From: Sarcocystis neurona
Taxonomy: Eukaryota; Apicomplexa; Conoidasida; Eucoccidiorida; Sarcocystidae
Length of the DNA stretch: 64,000 bases
Assembly: GCA_000727475.1 (NCBI GenBank)
Contig: KL647303.1
Span: 710,408-774,407, forward strand
Reading direction: 5' to 3'
Position numbers and translations under genes: made by a program. Positions 44,285 through 56,100 of this stretch are shown here, piece after piece. Positions within the stretch are counted from its first letter, which is position 1; each line of letters opens with the position of its first letter. A model generated the notes under the pieces. The model ran no database searches and was not told the origin of the DNA. It saw nothing but the letters and a program-made list of their open reading frames with translations.

Positions 44285-45235
44285 TCAACGGAGAGAGAAA
44301 GATCCAGATACACGTGCACCTTTCTTCTGTGTGTAGGCACGTGAATGCAGATACATAACGCAAGGCTCTGTGCAGAGGAGACGCGGCTCCAGTAGCGCCC
44401 CTGACCCGTGCGCACGAAGACGCTCCTCTCTATCACGTTCTTCGTCTTTTAACGTCCAAGCTTCTAGTTCATCGATGACGTCCGTTTTTTCCTCTCCGCC
44501 TTCCTCTGTTCTTCGTTCCTCCTCCTCTTCTTGCCGAAACGCTTGTTTCGAAAGAGCCGCGCAACCTTCACGTTCCTCTTCCGTCCATCTTTCCAAAGAA
44601 TTTTGTCGTATCTCCACCAGGTTGCTCGTGACCCCTCGCTGCCTCTCCTGCCGTTCGTAGCCCTGCCCCCGCTGGCGACGCTGCTGTTGTCGGGCATCTC
44701 GCTGATCCTGCCGCTCTTGTTCCTGCTGCTGATGTTGCCGTGTCTGCTGCTGCTGGTCCTCCTCTTTCTTCGGAACCTGCGGCTGCAACAGCGTCTCTGC
44801 GTGGCTGCCGCCGCTGCTGCCGGTGAGCACTCCTTTTCCCCGACTGCGTACAGGAGACCTGTCAACGCGCTGCTGCAGCTTCGCTGTCAGGCCCGACGAC
44901 GTGTCCTCTTCGTCTGCTGCCTCCTCGTCCTTCTCCTCCTCTTTCTTCTGGCTGCCCTCCCAAGGCAGCTGCGGGTTCGCCTGCAGACGATTCAACGAAT
45001 CAGGCACCGCGGCCCTCTTGACTGTCTCTTCTCGCGCGTCCTTCCTCAGCTCCCCCGCAGACCTCCTTGTTGACACTGACAAAGGAGGGAAATTTCTGCC
45101 ACACCGTGTCCGAGCCGCGGCCGACGATGCTTCTCGTGACTCTCTTTGCTTTTCCACGAGCTCACGAATACTTCCACCTCGCTGATAAGCGCGCAACGGA
45201 AACGTGCTATTGGGTTTCGAGTTTTCTCCGACCAT
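44285..45235 (-). CDS. Gln/Glu/Arg-rich coiled-coil-like protein, about 316 residues
   Basis: ATG 45235 (MVGENSKPNSTFPLRAYQRG) opens a highly polar frame. Residues about 25-40 carry RGGSIRELVEKQRES, an amphipathic helix. Residues 110-140 are acidic (EEEKDEEAADEED). About 165-215 is Gln and Arg rich, coded by CAG-type triplets. A further helical stretch with NSLERWTEEEREG and IDELEAWTLKDEERDREERL follows, and the frame closes at 44285. The conserved-looking C-terminal helix pair argues for a real protein. No catalytic domain is recognised; a scaffold or cytoskeletal role is only a guess. The frame stays open upstream to 47020, but that part translates polypyrimidine DNA and is excluded. The 3' end may continue into another exon. 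Confidence 0.55.
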   Translation of the reverse strand: MVGENSKPNSTFPLRAYQRGGSIRELVEKQRESREASSAAARTRCGRNFPPLSVSTRRSAGELRKDAREETVKRAAVPDSLNRLQANPQLPWEGSQKKEEEKDEEAADEEDTSSGLTAKLQQRVDRSPVRSRGKGVLTGSSGGSHAETLLQPQVPKKEEDQQQQTRQHQQQEQERQDQRDARQQQRRQRGQGYERQERQRGVTSNLVEIRQNSLERWTEEEREGCAALSKQAFRQEEEEERRTEEGGEEKTDVIDELEAWTLKDEERDREERLRAHGSGALLEPRLLCTEPCVMYLHSRAYTQKKGARVSGSFSLR

Positions 45236-48200
45236 GTCCCTTCTGCTAGAGGGAAAAAGGCAGCTCGTATTTAATTTGGACAGAGAGTTCCGCACACAAC
45301 TGCTCAGGGGCGCGTGTCTCGTGTTTCCTCGCCCTGCGGCAGCTCTGGTTGCTCCGGACGCAACACTCGCACATCCGCACAGGACCCTCTCGTCGACAGT
45401 GACGCTGGTAAAAATCCCTTTCGCCTCTGCACCACCTCCCGCTGCTGCGTCGCGTGCACCTGTCGCTGCAGGAGAGCTTGCTGGGCAACCACGAACAGAA
45501 CGACAATACAGAGGTGGGGACGGGCACAAGAAAAAAAGACCATACTTCCGTGACGCAGGGGAAGACAGACAGCTCAGAGTGCGCGGAAGGGGAAAGGAGG
45601 TCAATGGTGTACACAGGGGAGAGGTAGATGAAGCGGAAGAAGATGACGGAAAGGAAGAGTAAGGGACAGGCGGGGAACAAACGCGAGAATTTGAGAAAGG
45701 AATTGGAGGCCGGTGGGAGCAAGGACGCGGAGAAAGAGAGGAAGGGGAAAGAAAATGAGAAACGCGATACGTGCAAGAGGACAAAGGAATGGGAAGAAAA
45801 GGGTGGAAGAGGTGACACGGAGGTACCGGCGTTGGAGGGCTTAGAGCAAAACTACAGTTCGCAGCAGCAGCAGCGGTATGAACTGATAGATAAACACTCA
45901 GAAAAAAGAGGAGGAAGCAGATGTGCACGAAGTTAAATACATCAGGGATACAAAATAGCGGTAGCGCTGGACAGGAGACGCGCGGCGAACACCGGATAAC
46001 ACGCACACGAATACGCCGGGGAGAGAGCTGCACGCAGCACGGTGCAACTTGCCTCGCGGATCCCGTGTGGGAGGGACGGTTTTGTGACGGAGATAATACG
46101 GAAGTTAGGGGTACAGCAGAAAAAAAGATGAGGCGGAAATGAAGAGGTGAAGGGAGAAAGGGCTTTAAAACGTGGGGAGAAATAACAAAAAAGAAAATTC
46201 GGCGCAAGAAACGGGGCAGGAAAAAGACGAAGAAGAAGATGGAAAGGGAACAAGAAGTAGAAATGGAAGGCACGCACGCAGGAGGGGGCCACCCTAACGA
46301 CGAAGGACGGAAGACACGTGGAGACGAAGCGGAAGAAGGAGGGAGATGCACCGGTAGCGAGTACGGAGAGAAAGAAGAGGGCGGAGAGGTGGGCATTGAA
46401 AGGTAGGAAAAGGTAAAGCAGAGGATAACAAAAGACAGCGCACGAGAACAGCTTGAGAAGCAAACCGCATACGAGAAACAGGAGAAGCTTAGTGCAGACT
46501 CATGAGGAATGCGGTGATATGACGAGCTGAAAGTAAACGAAGCGCAGCAAACGAAATTACACGAGAAATAGGAGCTACGGTTATAACGAGGTGAGTGTGA
46601 AAGGAGAATAGAAGAAAAGAGCGTGCCACGGAGATTATAAACAACTGCATCTGACGAATGAGCGGAGGCGAACACCGATCGTTCAAGAGGCGACAGAGAA
46701 GTGACAGCGAACTGCCAGCAAGCGACCTGGATGCGAAGATGAAGGGGAGAAGGACAGTGCTTTGAGGGATGAGAACACTGCGGAGATGGGGGAACCCACG
46801 CTACACACACAAACGGAAGTACAGGAGAAAGACGGCCTAAGCGGTCACGAAAGCTAAAGAAGAAAAGAATCCCTGTAGAAGACACGTTAAAAGATCGAGG
46901 AGCTGTACGTGGTGCATCAAAATTTCTGTACAGATGCCTTTCGCAAAGGACGGTGATGACAGCCAGTCCACAAAGAACGCCTTTACCGGCATCAGTTGGT
47001 GAAATCCGGTACACGCACATGCAACTACCCCGACTTGGTGCAAGAAAACCGGTTTATGCGAGAAAAGAGCATGACTCCGTGTCATAAGTTCGGCGGTGTC
47101 CATTTCTTTTCCCGTGTAAAGGGGCTGAACTCCCATTTCTAGCTCGTTACACACAAATAGGTGTGCGCGACGTACGACGGGCAGACACGCTTTCGCTGTA
47201 CCGTTTTCCTACAATCGCTGTACCCTTTTTCTACAATCGCTGTACTACAAGAAAAAGATTCTTGTGAACCATCCTGCGCACCGAGGCGACTGCAGGAGGA
47301 AGTTCAATGTTATGATATTAGTAGCGTTTTGCATACCAATCAATATCTAAGAAGGTTGTTTTTTGCCCAAGTTCTTCGTCGTAAACAGTCAGTCCCAGAA
47401 GATGACTCTCTCTCATTGTTCACTCTACCGTTTACCTCCTCTCTTCCACAAATTCCCCGTTTCCACCCCCCGCTGCGAAACAGGACATCTCCCCACTCTT
47501 TAATGGCGCACCTGACGAGCGAAGAGAACACACAAAAGAGAACTAAGGGCAGCTTTGTGCGGAAGGAACCAATGACAAACAACACGTGTCGCAGTCTTCA
47601 TATTTCCCCACGATGAACGACAAACAAGGGGCGGCGCCTTTTCATTTCCTCCACAGACTCGATAGACTTGCGGGTCACGTGGGTTTTCACGAGGACGAGG
47701 AGGGGAAGATGAGGATCGACGGTGAGGAACGCCGTGCATGTGATGGAAGAAAAAGGTGGGTCGGTGGATAGACCGAAAAATTGTGTCTTTCTAAAGAAGT
47801 GGGAGCGAGTGTGACCATCTACACCTAGGCTAGCGAATGGGAAAACAGACATGCACATTTTTTGCCTCGGGAGTGGATTCGTTCTGGGTACACAAGTATA
47901 TGCACCCATTAGCAATCGATACCTATACATATGTGTACCTCTCTCCGTATGTACATATGTGCAGAAAGACAACAAAGGTACATTTGTTCAGGGTCCCTCG
48001 CGACTGTCCAAACTCCGTGGACATGCATACTTACGTCCACGTGCGTAGGTGTATCTTTACACATATGTATATGTACAGGTATATGTACAATGTATATACG
48101 TATGGATACAAATACACGCGTATTTACGTAGCGTTACCTATACGCGCATGAGGGCGTACATCTACGTAAGCAGGCAGATGTGCCCGCGGGTAACCATGCG

Positions 48201-50456
48201 TGTCTATACATATATAAGAATAATGTATACATACGAATGTATGTATATATATATATATATATGCGTGTTTACCTCCCGTCACCGATCCGTGGAAGAAGTG
48301 TGTGCATCGACGAGACGAGGTGTACGTGGGTAAGCATGTGTGTGAGTGTATGTGTAAGATGAATAATGTATGTGTATACGTAGTGCAAAGTACACGTGCA
48401 GGAAGTGTTAACACCTACATAAACAGGTGCACGTGGGCAAGCTTGTGTGTGAGTATATATATGTGTAGATACCCTGCGTAGGCGGACATCAGAGGAAGAG
48501 AAAAATGACAACTGCATCGTCCTTATTTAACTTATCATATATGTCTCCCTCAGGTGCACACGTAGATCGTGTGTACGTGGACGCGCGCACAGCACTGGAG
48601 TTGGTTGCATCCCGTTTTACTGTGTGTGTGTACGTATATGTTTGTATGTAATGTGTATGTGTGTATGTGTGTATGTGTGTACGTGAAAATGTGGGTGTGC
48701 ATACCTACGAGAAAGAGACAAGAAAATAAGCTTGCCTTCTTGTGGCACTGAGGTGTCTTTAGTTCGATTGCTTCCGTAGTTATACTCTTACGTGATTATG
48801 TGGCCACTACGTGCTCCGCCTGGCGTCCGCAGACAAACGCGCTCCAAAGAAAGAACTAGGGTACTTAGCAACGGGAGGCGACCGAACGCTTCTATGTACG
48901 GTCATATGCAGATATCAGCTGTGCTGTCTGTGGCAGGGCGACTGCCGCAAGCAGAATTATCTTCTGTCTGTCGAGGGCATGGCCTCCTTACCTCGCCGAT
49001 GCTCCTTCGTGTGTAAGAATATATATATATATATATGGGTAGCTCGGGGACATTCCCTTACTCAAGATACAGCAGACACAGGTCGACAATATAGTATTTT
49101 TATTTCGTCGTGCAGTGCTACCACAAGTTGAATTATCCTTTTGATTATCCGTCGGGTCAGGGTGCTTTCCTTGAAACAAGTGTTTTACATTAACATGTTA
49201 CAGATTCCCTCGGTGTCGCTCCTCGGCCTTCCGAGCCTACCAAAATACGCTTTTTCTTATCTCTAACGTCCTCGCTGGTTGTGCATACCACTCCTACAGG
49301 TTACAAGAAACGACTCCAAATAGGCTTCTCCTTCAGAGAATCTTCGATCGAAGGCCACTTTTTCCTACTGAAACACATACGCTGTGTCCTGGACAGTGCG
49401 ATCTTTGTCTCAGGTTAATACGCCAGTCTGTGAAAGACAAGTTATCAGCCTCCCACAGCTACAAGCATGTTTCCGGCGCATGTCTTCACTATCAACTGGT
49501 AGCAGAATACGCAGCCCTCAAGTTTACACGCGACCACCAAAGAGGATAGTAGATAAAAGAAAGTAATTCTTGCCTTGCCATGGATACCGCAAGCGTACAT
49601 ACTAGTCACTTCTTTGCAGAAGCGCGCGGCTCTATCTCCATTAAGGCACATCTAATCTCTCTCCAGTGGCGAACAGTAAAGGCGGCGGTATACTAGGATA
49701 TATACTTTTCATCATTCTTCTTCCAGGGGCTGGAGGAGTCTCTACTGCACATTCTCTTGACTGGTGGGTGGTTTTTTTGAAGTATGAGGCTCGGCAATCA
49801 TAAAGTGTTTTGCACTTCCACGCCAACCAAAGCAAAAGGATGCGCCGCACGGTGGTGCAAGCCTGCAGTGCAGCTTACATCTACTGCTTTGATAATTTCG
49901 CAGGGATGACTCAGTGTAGAGTGGGTAGAGTAAAGGCGTGTGCGGCAGCTGCATGTGTGTACTCGTGTACGAACGCTCAGCCGCCTGGTGACGTGTCCAG
50001 AAAGGTTGTTCTGTTTACAACCGTTAAGGTTCATAGGAAGCACTACTGCTACCCTTGCGCAAGAGCGTATGCATTTTTTGGTCGCTTCTCGCTGCCGCGC
50101 TCCCCAGCCCTCTTTTCCAACTTACACAGTCGAGGACAGGTGTGAATTTCAGGGACACCACTGAGTGCTCATGTACACGTTAACACAAACAACTGTAATT
50201 ACGAAGGAGGGTGGAACTTAAGGTCTTTGTAAAAAGTCTCGCCAAAATGTCACACGTACCTACCAAACTGCGGAGCTCTCTACGCAGCCGTCTACATTCT
50301 CCCATGAGCATTGTACTGCAGTGTATTGTTATGTACACCCGTATCCATACACGTGCTCCAATTCGTGTATGTGTGAGTGCAGCATGCCCAACGGTCTGCA
50401 TGTTGTAGAAACCTGAAACATCCTACGCAGTAACATAACGCAACGTGGTGACTCAC
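45236..50456. other. intergenic region with purine-rich tract and AT/GT microsatellites
   Basis: About 45500-46640 is strongly purine-rich on the plus strand (long GGAAGAAG, GAGAAAG stretches), immediately upstream of the minus-strand gene at 45235. A 22-base unit is repeated about 2.5 times at 47194-47250. TATG/GTAT microsatellites fill 47.9-48.7 kb, and (AT)n runs lie at 48247-48262 and 49021-49036. No gene is supported in this interval. Confidence 0.5.
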
Positions 50457-50732
50457 CTGACCAGTCAAACGAGTTGGTGGAATTCCTCAAAAGTAGAGGT
50501 GTACAGGTATTAGTTACTTCGGTGTTTGGATGCAAACGCAAGCGCACGCGTAGGCTTATCCTACACGTACTAAAGAGAGAACTACGCGTGCGATTGCTAC
50601 GGCAGGTCAGCTCTTGAGGTGAATCGGTAAATGCACAAAAACCGGGTATCTGCGCTTGTGCACGGGTATTTCCAACAAAAACACCCAACTTGGATATCTC
50701 TTCGCGGTCCAACATAAAAAGCTCAAGTGTAC
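50457..50732 (-). CDS. possible internal exon(s), unknown product
   Basis: On the minus strand a strong acceptor (pyrimidine tract, CGCTTGCAG at 50733-50741) is followed by an open frame beginning with ACACTTGAG (TLELFMLDREEISKLGVFVG) and running to a GTGAGT donor at 50456-50451. A second possible donor, GTACGT near 50573, would shorten it. The composition (few repeats, balanced residues) is coding-like. No domain is recognised and no partner exon is confirmed, although coding-like sequence on the same strand lies at 51.2-51.9 kb. Confidence 0.33.
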
Positions 50733-51201
50733 CTGCAAGCGTAGAGATATGGATGAAAGTAGTGCTCATCGAGTACATGTGTACAAATGAGCAGAATGAT
50801 ATAACTGTCCGTAGTGAACGCAGGTGTGGAACCATTCGGACTATCCTCTGTCTTTCCCACTCCCTATGACTGTTAGTCTGCTTATGCGTCATACACACAA
50901 ATACAGCAACGTGCCCTACTCCACGTATATAGAGAGATGGAACGAAGGCGGTACTGCCTGCAGGGGTGCCCTTGTTTCATCGCATGGGTCTTTTATAGAG
51001 TTTCCTCTGTTGTACGTGTTTCGCGCCATATTTGTTTATTCTGTGGTTCGTACCCCTCGTACTTATAACTGGACTTCCTTCGTGTAAACACATACAGTGG
51101 TAGAGACCGAATTGTCGCTGTGGCAGCTTTTACTGACGGAGTAGTAGCGTACAGGCCGAATCCTATTTCGTTTACTTCAGAGTCTTATGAGAGACACCTG
51201 T

Positions 51202-51929
51202 TTACACGTACGGGCACGTAAATGGACACATAATATATTTGTGCTTGTGCGTGCTGGGGAAGTCGACGCGTCGGGTTCCCGGGTGTGCATGGTGCCCGAT
51301 CGCGGCGGCCGACAGGAAGTATTGAGACGCGCGGGATTCAACCGAGACAAATCTGTCGCATTTCTCCAGCTTCGCCGACACCGCGTCTTGCGAGCGCCGC
51401 AGCGTAGCTCTCACCGTTTGAGAAATGAGGTGCACTCGGTCACCCTCAAGCTTCTGCAGTGATACACGTCTCGTCGGCGGGGTGTAGCTGTTCCAAGTGG
51501 TTGCCGGGATCTTCCGGCTGAATCCTGTTTGTTCACTTTTGGTTATTCCTACTTTTCCACCTTCGGTGATGCTGCTATCCGCCCTCAAACGTTGATAGTG
51601 AACCACTTGTTGCTGCTGTCGCATTGGGTGTAGTCGCCCCTGCTGCAGCCGGTTCTGCTGCGAAGGGTCTCTCCGATTCTGTTGACACTGCTTCTCCTTG
51701 CGTATGCGTGTCTCCTCGCAATTACCACTGCAACAGTCAGCCCGGCAGTCTCCGCAGCACCAAGGGCAGCAGAGTGGCAGAATCCGAACGGCAGGACCAT
51801 CACGCGTAACGGCGACACGAGCATGAGGACCAGAGACACCAGCAGGAGCAGCAACGACACTGGCCGCAACTGAGTGAGGTCTGGATGCCCAAGCAACATG
51901 AAGAGAGCATGGTTGTACAGCACGAGCAA
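51202..51929 (-). CDS. possible membrane or secreted protein fragments, unknown product
   Basis: Two overlapping frames on the minus strand look coding-like. The upstream one (51929 to about 51730) starts at an ATG and encodes a hydrophobic segment (LRPVSLLLLLVSLVLMLVSP). The other (about 51760 to 51202) is Gln, Arg and Glu rich, then polar and ordered (HYQRLRADSSITEGGKVG, SLQKLEGDRVHLIS). A short intron or frameshift would be needed to join them; I could not settle one. It could form one gene with the possible exon at 50457-50732. Confidence 0.33.
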
Positions 51930-53164
51930 TACGTAGGGTGATTCCTGCTACCTTGCTGAGACGGTGGTGCTTTTCCTCGGAATCTACAATCGACTATGAT
52001 TATCCAAGCTTTGTTTTCTCTCGTTTCTTCTCAAGCCTTCACCTGTCCCTGCAGTGACGTATTACAGCTCTCTTTGTTGTCAGTGTACTGCTGCGTTCCG
52101 CTGTTGCTACTGATCTTGGGTCCATCTCCACTTCTGCAATTAAGAACCCCCCTCAGGAGTGTCCTAATTGACAGACACGCAGACACGACCTTATACAGAC
52201 ACACCCGGAACTAGTGATCGCGCGACGAGTCTCCATCACCTTAGTGCTGCCGCGGTGGCCTTGTTCCTGCCGTGGCGCTGTTCAGCCACACGGCTCTCCT
52301 TTGTTGCTGTCCTCCTCGTACCCTGGACTTTTTCTACCGTTTCCAACTTGTGCTGCTGCGACGGCTGTGGCTCGGACTGCGACTTCTATTGCTTCTGCCT
52401 CTGATGCTACCTCATTAATGCTGTTGATCCTGCTGGTGCTTCTGCTGCTGCTGACACAATTGCCGGTGTGGGCAGAAGTGCGTCAGCTGCTTCTACTGCT
52501 AGCGATAGCCTTTATGCTGGTGTGCTACTGATGCCGGTACCGCTTTTCGTGTCGGCGCGCTTCATCGGTAAATAACGGCCATTTGCCGCCGTTGTGCTAC
52601 TGCTTTGGTCTGTGCTCGTCTCCCTGCCAGTCAGAGTGGAGCTGTTACTACCTCTGAAGCAGCACCTCCTACACGCTGACCTGAAACCACAGCTGCCGCC
52701 GGTTAAACTGTTGCGGCTGGTGCGTCTACAGCTGCTGCTGCCGCTCTTACTGCTGCGGCCGCCGCTTCTTCTGCCCCCGCGCGCTTGCGGGATGTGTGCA
52801 GACCGTCCCCGTCCTCGGCCGGCTCGCACCGAAAGGGTGTAGTGAACAGCATATCATCCGTGAGGTGGAGAAATTCATTTTTTTTTTGTATGAGTCTGGT
52901 GTTTTTCGTGCTTGGGGTGGAGCAGCCTCGAGCAGTGCGACGGAGTATGCGGTAGCAGCCACGCCAACCGTAGAACCTGCAGCTCCCCGTCGAACACACG
53001 GCAATATAGCCGAAAGAGCGGCGGCACTCTTCCGCGCAGCCCTAAAACAGCAGACGCCTGCCCACGCGAAGGCCCCGAGGCTGCAGCATTACCGAAGAAA
53101 TAAAAGGCCTCTGCGTGTGTCTGTTGTGCTTTCTGTTGCTTCTCGTCCTTGTAGCTGCAGTACG
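51930..53164. other. CTG-rich region upstream of carbonic anhydrase gene
   Basis: The plus strand is rich in CTG, TGCTGCTG and related triplets (about 52000-52780), giving poly-Leu or poly-Ala frames that I do not regard as genes. The open frame of the carbonic anhydrase first exon continues back to 52796 without an ATG, so part of this stretch may be 5' UTR or an upstream exon. Confidence 0.45.
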
Positions 53165-56100
53165 ATGACGCTGCTGAGCTCTCTGGACGCAGCTCCAGCC
53201 GAGGCCCCAAGACGTGGAGCACCAGCAGATGCACACCAGCAGGAGATGGAGAACAGAAAGGAAGAGCAGAGGACGACGGCTTTTCGGATAGAAGCGCGAG
53301 ATGCGAAAACAACGGCCGTAGAACGTTGCGCATCAGCCACGTTTTTTGCAGCCAGTTACTCACCCGTGCCCCCCCATGCTGCTGCTGTTGCTGCAGCCAT
53401 GGATCACGTGCCACCCCAGCTGAAGGGAAAGTATGCCGCTGTGGCAGACCGAGCCGCGCGTCTCACCACAGCGGGGACCCCACATACAAAGAACCTTACC
53501 CCACAAGCCAGATCCTACTTTATAAACATGCTCTGCCTCGCCGCTTCTCACTACCACAGCATACGGAACACTTCACAAGCACTTCTTTATTCGGTTGCTG
53601 TGGTTTGGTTTTCCTGCGTCGCCCGAGCTTCTCCAGTCCTTATTGCTGCATCATCCATTGTTAAGGATGCTTTCCGACGTGTGCACAAGAAGAGATTCGC
53701 CTCCTTTAACCTACCCTGCCGCTCCAGGAGCTCACTGCTGCTGTGTGAGGTCTTCCGCCTGCTGCGACGCAGAACTGGCGAGCGGTTCTCCTTATCGCCC
53801 GGTCCGCTTCCTGCAGCACGTGCCGCCCACCGCTACCGTGTGTTCCCCGGCGCAGCCGGCAGCCGCAGCGGGAGCCGCACTGCGGCGAATAGCACCAACC
53901 GCACGGCCGCGTGTCGCAGAATCGACAGTGCTGGCAAAGCATCACGAAGAACGACAGCCCTCCTGTGGTTGCTGCCGCTCTTTTCTCTGGCATGCATGTG
54001 CTGCTGTGCCCGTGCCTCCACTGCGCCTTCTCACCAACGTGCAAGTCAGCTTCACAACGGAGAACCCGTTCAGCCGGTCTATGCGTGTAGGACCAGCCTT
54101 GGTGATTCTTTTGCTTGGACAGGTGCAGCTCCTCCTCAGGGAGCTGCGCCGCCTGCGGTGCCCCGCGCGCCTTCTCAGCGGAACGTCGCGGTTACAGGAG
54201 GGCCGCAGCCGGTCTACTCAGCACGCAGAAGGAGGGGAACCCATTACTCGTACGGCTCGCCGCTGCGCGCACGCACACTACTGCAGCAGCAGCAACAGCA
54301 GCGCATAGCTCTTCTTCAGCAGTGCGGCCTCCAGATAGATGGAAGACGAGCAGTAGGATACGACCCAACACCAGCAAACACGCCAGTTGGAGGGGGGGTT
54401 GTACACGCTTACCCGTACGGGCGACAAAGTTCAACTGCGGTGGCTGTGTCGTATGCGCATCACCCCACCCAGCTGCTGGACCGTGTGATACCCATAGGGT
54501 CCGGCGGGACACCGACTTTTGCGCCGCGAATAGCGGCGCCCTACGAGTGCCCAAGCCCGGCGGTGCTTGCACCAGTCGCCTACGCCCCTCCAGGCTTCCC
54601 AGTTGTTCCTAGCGTGCGTCCTCCTTCTCAAGTCGTACCGGTGTCCCGGGAGTGTCTTGAATGTGAACAAAGAATGCCTGCTGCTGTCAATGGGTCTCGT
54701 GCTTCGTATCACCCATACGGAGTCCCCGCCGCTGCTGCAGTCCCGTATACCACTGGTTGGCACCAAAGGGCCGGCTCTCGCCCTGCTCAGTACGGTAACG
54801 ACCAGGTTCATGTCTCGTCCCGACTTCACCTGTCCGGGAGAATTGTTCACACTCGTCCATCTGCTCCGATTTCTCGTGCCGCGTCGACTGCAGCAGGTGC
54901 CCCGTGGCCATCTGCCCGACGTGCTGTTTCACGCAGCGCAATTGCCCCTAGTTCAACCGCGCACGTCCACTCTGCTTCACGCCGGGTTACTCGTCCTCCG
55001 TCCCGTCCTGCTGCTTCTGTGCAGGTCATCCGTACGTCTGGTCCCGGTGCTGCTTCTGCTCGACGCGGGCCTGCTGCGCCTGCTGCTGTTCGAGCCTCCG
55101 TTGCACGAACGAGTGCCACTTGTTATGCTCCGGCTTTCTGCACATCGGCCGGACACGTGTCTGCTGTCCGTCGCCGTGCTTCGCTAGCGCCTGCCCTAAT
55201 TACTCCTGCTCACGACTCGGCCCCGTGGGCCTACCGGCGCTACAGCTTTGCTCAACCGGCTGCAGGACAACAACAACCAAGACAGGAACCAGTATCACGC
55301 AGGGGGCATTTATCTGCCCGTGCTGTGCTGCCTCCAGTGTTCGGTCCGAAGCGCGTGGTGTTCGTGAAACGGTTGGCTGATCCTCCTCGGAGTTCAGAGC
55401 TTGCAGCAGTTTCATACAGGGAAGGAACGACAGGAGACGAAGCGGAAGAAGAAGTCCGAGAGCTGCTTCACGAAGTGGAGGAGAAGAGGTCGCGCGAAAG
55501 AGAGCCGGAACCGCGGAAGAAAAAGAAGAAAGAACGCAAGTCGCTTGTGCAGCGGGAGGCAGCGAGCTCGCAGGAGGCGCCGCTCGAGGCGTGGGTGGAC
55601 GAAGAGGGGGACCAGGACGAAGAAGAGGAGGAGGAAGAGCAGGAAGACCAGGAGGACCAGGAGGAAGAAGAAGAGGAACTGGAGGAAGAAGAGGAGGACG
55701 AGGAGGAGCAGCAGGCGCGATTGCGGGGCAAAATGCAGCGGGAGAGCAAAGAGCTGCTGCTGCAGCAACCCACAAAATTGTTGGTATGGGACTACCGTAA
55801 GAGGGGGGAGGACTGGACTGTCGGACGTGGGGGATGCGCCTCTAGTACGAGGCAGTCACCTATAAATTTCGACGAAACGCAGCAATGGCTGTCGCCGGAA
55901 GAGGCAGGACTACTGGAGGAGCAGCGGAAAGACCAAGAGCGAAGAATACCCCGCAACAGAGAAGCAGCTGCGTCAGCGCGTAGGAGCAAACGCGGTAGTG
56001 CTGTTGCTGGCTCCCGTGTTCCGTCGTTGACAAAGAAGCAGCTGCCGCGTCCGTCAAATTTGTTGATTGACGCTACGAAAGACGAGACGAAGTTTCTGCA

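Noticed and set aside
45236..47020. Upstream 600 codons of the minus-strand frame that ends at 44285
   Set aside because: They translate polypyrimidine DNA into Ser/Phe/Pro/Leu simple sequence with no conserved character; the credible start is the ATG at 45235.
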